DNA of 7,711 nt, taken from the NCBI GenBank assembly GCA_002343715.1, contig DDSA01000053.1:957-8667 (forward strand), in the 5' to 3' direction. Both the position numbers and the translations under genes were made by a program. The stretch is from Phycisphaerales bacterium UBA2402. Its GTDB lineage: Bacteria; Planctomycetota; Phycisphaerae; Phycisphaerales; UBA1924. A model generated the notes under the pieces. It did not search any database and was not told the DNA's origin. It saw only the letters and a program-made list of their open reading frames with translations. Every line of letters starts with the position of its first letter. Position 1 is the stretch's first letter. This document shows, one piece after another, positions 6,251-7,711 of the stretch.

Positions 6251-7201
6251 TCAGCGCCAGCGGCCCTCGTGCTCATTCCAATATTCGAGGACACTCGCGG
6301 ATCGTCGTGCGAGGCGTTCGAGTTCCGCGGCGCGTTCCTCGGCGGTGGCCTTGTCCCACCAGGCATCATCCCGCGGCGCGGTGAGGCGGCAGAGCCTCGC
6401 GGAAGCGGTGTACGCGGCACGCTGGCGCGGTGTGACTTCGCCCTGAAGAGTGGGCAGATCGGCGGCGAGGTGTTCGAGGATACCTGTCTCTGCTTTGGCA
6501 AGTGCAGCGGCGGCGGCCTTGTCGCCTTCGGTCGTGAGGTCGAGGAGAAAATCAGCGCAGACACGGGTGCCCAGTGAACCCAAAAGGTTGTACAGCCGGG
6601 AACGCTCGGTGGGTGACAGGTTGGGCAGTTGGGCGAGAGCGACCATGTCACCATCGGCGCTGAGAATGGTGAGCCGCCAGACGGTCTGCGCGGCCAGCCG
6701 CGCCTGGCCCTTATTCGATTCCGCGTTCTCGATCAGCGGACGCAGAACCCGCTGATAAAACTCATCGCGGTAGGCCGTGAAAATGGCCGCGAGTTTTTCC
6801 GCGAACGCGTGAGGATCGGCGATCTCGCCGGGGCCGATCTCACCCAGGAGTTTCCCGTCGGGAGAGAGAACCGCGGCGAAAAGGCCGATGGTGGCGGGTA
6901 AACCCAGTTGCCGCGCTTCCTCGATCACGCGGCTGTTGCGGCTGACTCGCACGGGGATAAAGTGCTTGTGGATCATGGCAACGACGGTGCGGTCGCGGAA
7001 CGAGTCCTCTTGCGCATCGCGGAGGTCGTCGTCATCGCCCCGATCCGCGCTCTCAGAGACCCAAAAGAGCAGAGGAAGGGATTGTTCCTGCGCGCGAGAG
7101 ACAGATTGGGGCACGCTGCCGCTCCACTGAACGGGGTTCTGCGCGAACGCCGGGATCACGGCCAGCAGGCAGATGCACAGCGCAGAGAATGTTCTGTTCA
7201 T
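6251..7201 (-). CDS. Secreted thioredoxin-fold-like protein without CXXC
   Basis: A 316-residue exported protein of unknown function. Residues 1-20 form a signal peptide (MNRTF, hydrophobic LLAVIPA, cleavage probably AFA|Q). Residues about 36-140 look like a thioredoxin-like domain: LPLLFWVSES (42-51, the strand before the usual active site), an acidic stretch RGDDDDLRDAQEDSF where the active-site helix would be, VVAMIHKHFIPVRVS (73-87), GLPATIGLF (100-108, Pro102 as candidate cis-proline) and SPDGKLLGEIGP (113-124). No CXXC is present; the mature protein has only two well-separated cysteines (215 and 271), so disulfide oxidoreductase activity is unlikely. Residues about 145-316 are probably helical, Ala/Leu/Glu-rich. 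A weak Shine-Dalgarno (GGAA, 7208-7211) lies six bases before the ATG. A small lipoprotein gene lies upstream and DAHP synthase 32 bases downstream. The fold call is pattern-based and not certain. Confidence 0.75.
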   Translation of the reverse strand: MNRTFSALCICLLAVIPAFAQNPVQWSGSVPQSVSRAQEQSLPLLFWVSESADRGDDDDLRDAQEDSFRDRTVVAMIHKHFIPVRVSRNSRVIEEARQLGLPATIGLFAAVLSPDGKLLGEIGPGEIADPHAFAEKLAAIFTAYRDEFYQRVLRPLIENAESNKGQARLAAQTVWRLTILSADGDMVALAQLPNLSPTERSRLYNLLGSLGTRVCADFLLDLTTEGDKAAAAALAKAETGILEHLAADLPTLQGEVTPRQRAAYTASARLCRLTAPRDDAWWDKATAEERAAELERLARRSASVLEYWNEHEGRWR

Positions 7202-7355
7202 GGTCTGTTCCGGGTGGGGGAGCGTGTCTTCACGAAGTTGGTGCCCGCGGGGGCGACGCCGGGGTTCTCACACCGGGAGCGTCGCGGGATATCCGTGAAC
7301 GAGTTCGTGGGGTGGCGGATTGGCCGTGCAAGAGGTGTGATTTCCCGCGGCGTAC

Positions 7356-7574
7356 TCAGCGATCTTGGATGACAAAGTCTGGCATCCTGACCCGGGAGCC
7401 GGCGGGCAGTTCGAGGGATGCGCCGGGGTTGAGCGTGTGCGAGACTTCCCCGCCTTCGACTCTGTGGGTGAAGGTGATGTCGTGATTGCTGGTGTTCTGG
7501 ATTGAGAGGCCCCGGTTGCAACCAGCGAAGACCAGCAGGCTGATGACCGCGAGAATTCGGGAGGAGAGTTTCAT
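7356..7574 (-). CDS. Small putative lipoprotein
   Basis: A 72-residue protein that I do not recognise. It begins MKLSSRIL, has a hydrophobic core (AVISLLV) and ends the signal with FAGC, a good lipobox with Cys19 as the predicted lipidated residue; Asn20 follows. The mature part is about 54 residues, polar and probably beta-rich (LSIQNTSNHDITF, then HTLNPGASLEL), without further cysteine. In-frame starts further upstream would place 31 hydrophilic residues before the signal peptide, so the start at 7574 is preferred. There is no Shine-Dalgarno; a promoter-like pair lies immediately upstream. The thioredoxin-like secreted protein gene follows in the same direction after 154 bases, so the two envelope proteins may be co-expressed. 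The 154-base spacer shows no clear terminator or RNA element. Confidence 0.7.
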   Translation of the reverse strand: MKLSSRILAVISLLVFAGCNRGLSIQNTSNHDITFTHRVEGGEVSHTLNPGASLELPAGSRVRMPDFVIQDR

Positions 7575-7580
7575 ATAGCA

Positions 7581-7608
7581 AGTGTACCAAACGGCGGTGC
7601 ACTGTAAA
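7581..7608 (-). promoter_or_regulatory. Promoter-like -35/-10 pair for the lipoprotein gene
   Basis: On the minus strand TTTACA (7603-7608, five of six matches to TTGACA) is followed after 16 bases by TACACT (7581-7586, four of six matches to TATAAT). The -10 ends six bases before the ATG at 7574, so a start site at the usual distance would fall on or next to the A of the ATG. The area is also more A/T-rich than its surroundings. Confidence 0.5.
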
Positions 7609-7668
7609 GACATTCGGCTGGACTCAGGGCGTTTCAAACCCGTCCCGTCGTGATCCAAAAGTGACACA

Positions 7669-7687
7669 GCGGCCCGGGAGGGGCCGC
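7669..7687. terminator. Perfect 7-bp GC hairpin, possible terminator
   Basis: GCGGCCC (7669-7675) pairs perfectly with GGGCCGC (7681-7687) around a five-base loop. Read on the minus strand, a TTTT tract follows but about eight bases after the stem, so it is not a classical intrinsic terminator. It could end a minus-strand gene lying beyond the window edge. Confidence 0.35.
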
Positions 7688-7698
7688 CGTGCGCGGGC

Positions 7699-7711
7699 GG
7701 GGGGGGGGGGG
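7699..7711. other. Terminal poly-G run, probable sequencing artefact
   Basis: The last 13 bases of the window are all G. A homopolymer ending exactly at the sequence edge is typical of no-signal base calls in two-colour short-read sequencing carried into a contig end. It is probably not biological, though a true G tract in this GC-rich genome cannot be ruled out. Confidence 0.6.

Noticed and set aside
5631..6446. 271-codon plus-strand open frame opposite DAHP synthase
   Set aside because: Spans the boundary of two supported minus-strand genes, and its Gly/Arg/Ala-rich product shows no motif.
7202..7355. Search for a riboswitch, terminator or small gene between the lipoprotein and thioredoxin-like genes
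   Set aside because: Only short palindromes such as GGATATCC were seen; nothing supports a structured RNA or a coding frame.
7575..7667. N-terminal extension of the lipoprotein to a start at 7667
   Set aside because: It would place 31 polar residues before a clear signal peptide with lipobox and would overlap the promoter-like pair.

Overview
The window is a compact, GC-rich bacterial chromosomal segment (roughly two-thirds G+C by eye, third codon positions almost all G or C) carrying nine genes in two converging blocks. No mobile element, CRISPR array, tRNA or rRNA was seen. The gene set, the small lipoprotein, the secreted thioredoxin-like protein without CXXC and the class II DAHP synthase would fit a Planctomycetota lineage such as Phycisphaerae. 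This is an inference from general character; no single sequence in the window proves it.

Left block, plus strand (8-4846): ribH (lumazine synthase), nusB (transcription antitermination factor), ftsY (SRP receptor GTPase), pdxJ (pyridoxine 5'-phosphate synthase), a DinB/YfiT-like metal-binding four-helix protein, and folC (folylpolyglutamate/dihydrofolate synthase). ribH-nusB overlap by GTGA and pdxJ-dinB by ATGA, so each pair is probably translationally coupled. The 55-base and 111-base gaps before ftsY and pdxJ could hold separate promoters. The block makes cofactors (flavin, PLP, folate) alongside transcription and secretion housekeeping proteins.

Right block, minus strand (7574 down to 4857): a 72-residue lipoprotein, a secreted thioredoxin-fold-like protein with no CXXC, and class II DAHP synthase (first step of the shikimate pathway). 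folC and the DAHP synthase gene converge with only 10 bases between their stop codons.

The right end (7575-7711) holds a promoter-like pair, a perfect 7-bp hairpin and a terminal run of 13 G that looks like a contig-end sequencing artefact.

Most of the window is ordinary housekeeping. The most interesting pattern is in the starts. Three genes without a Shine-Dalgarno sequence (pdxJ, DAHP synthase, lipoprotein) have a TANNNT -10-like hexamer 5-6 bases before the start codon, as in leaderless transcription, whereas the coupled downstream genes (nusB, dinB) have clear Shine-Dalgarno sites. The secreted thioredoxin-like/lipoprotein pair is the least characterised content.
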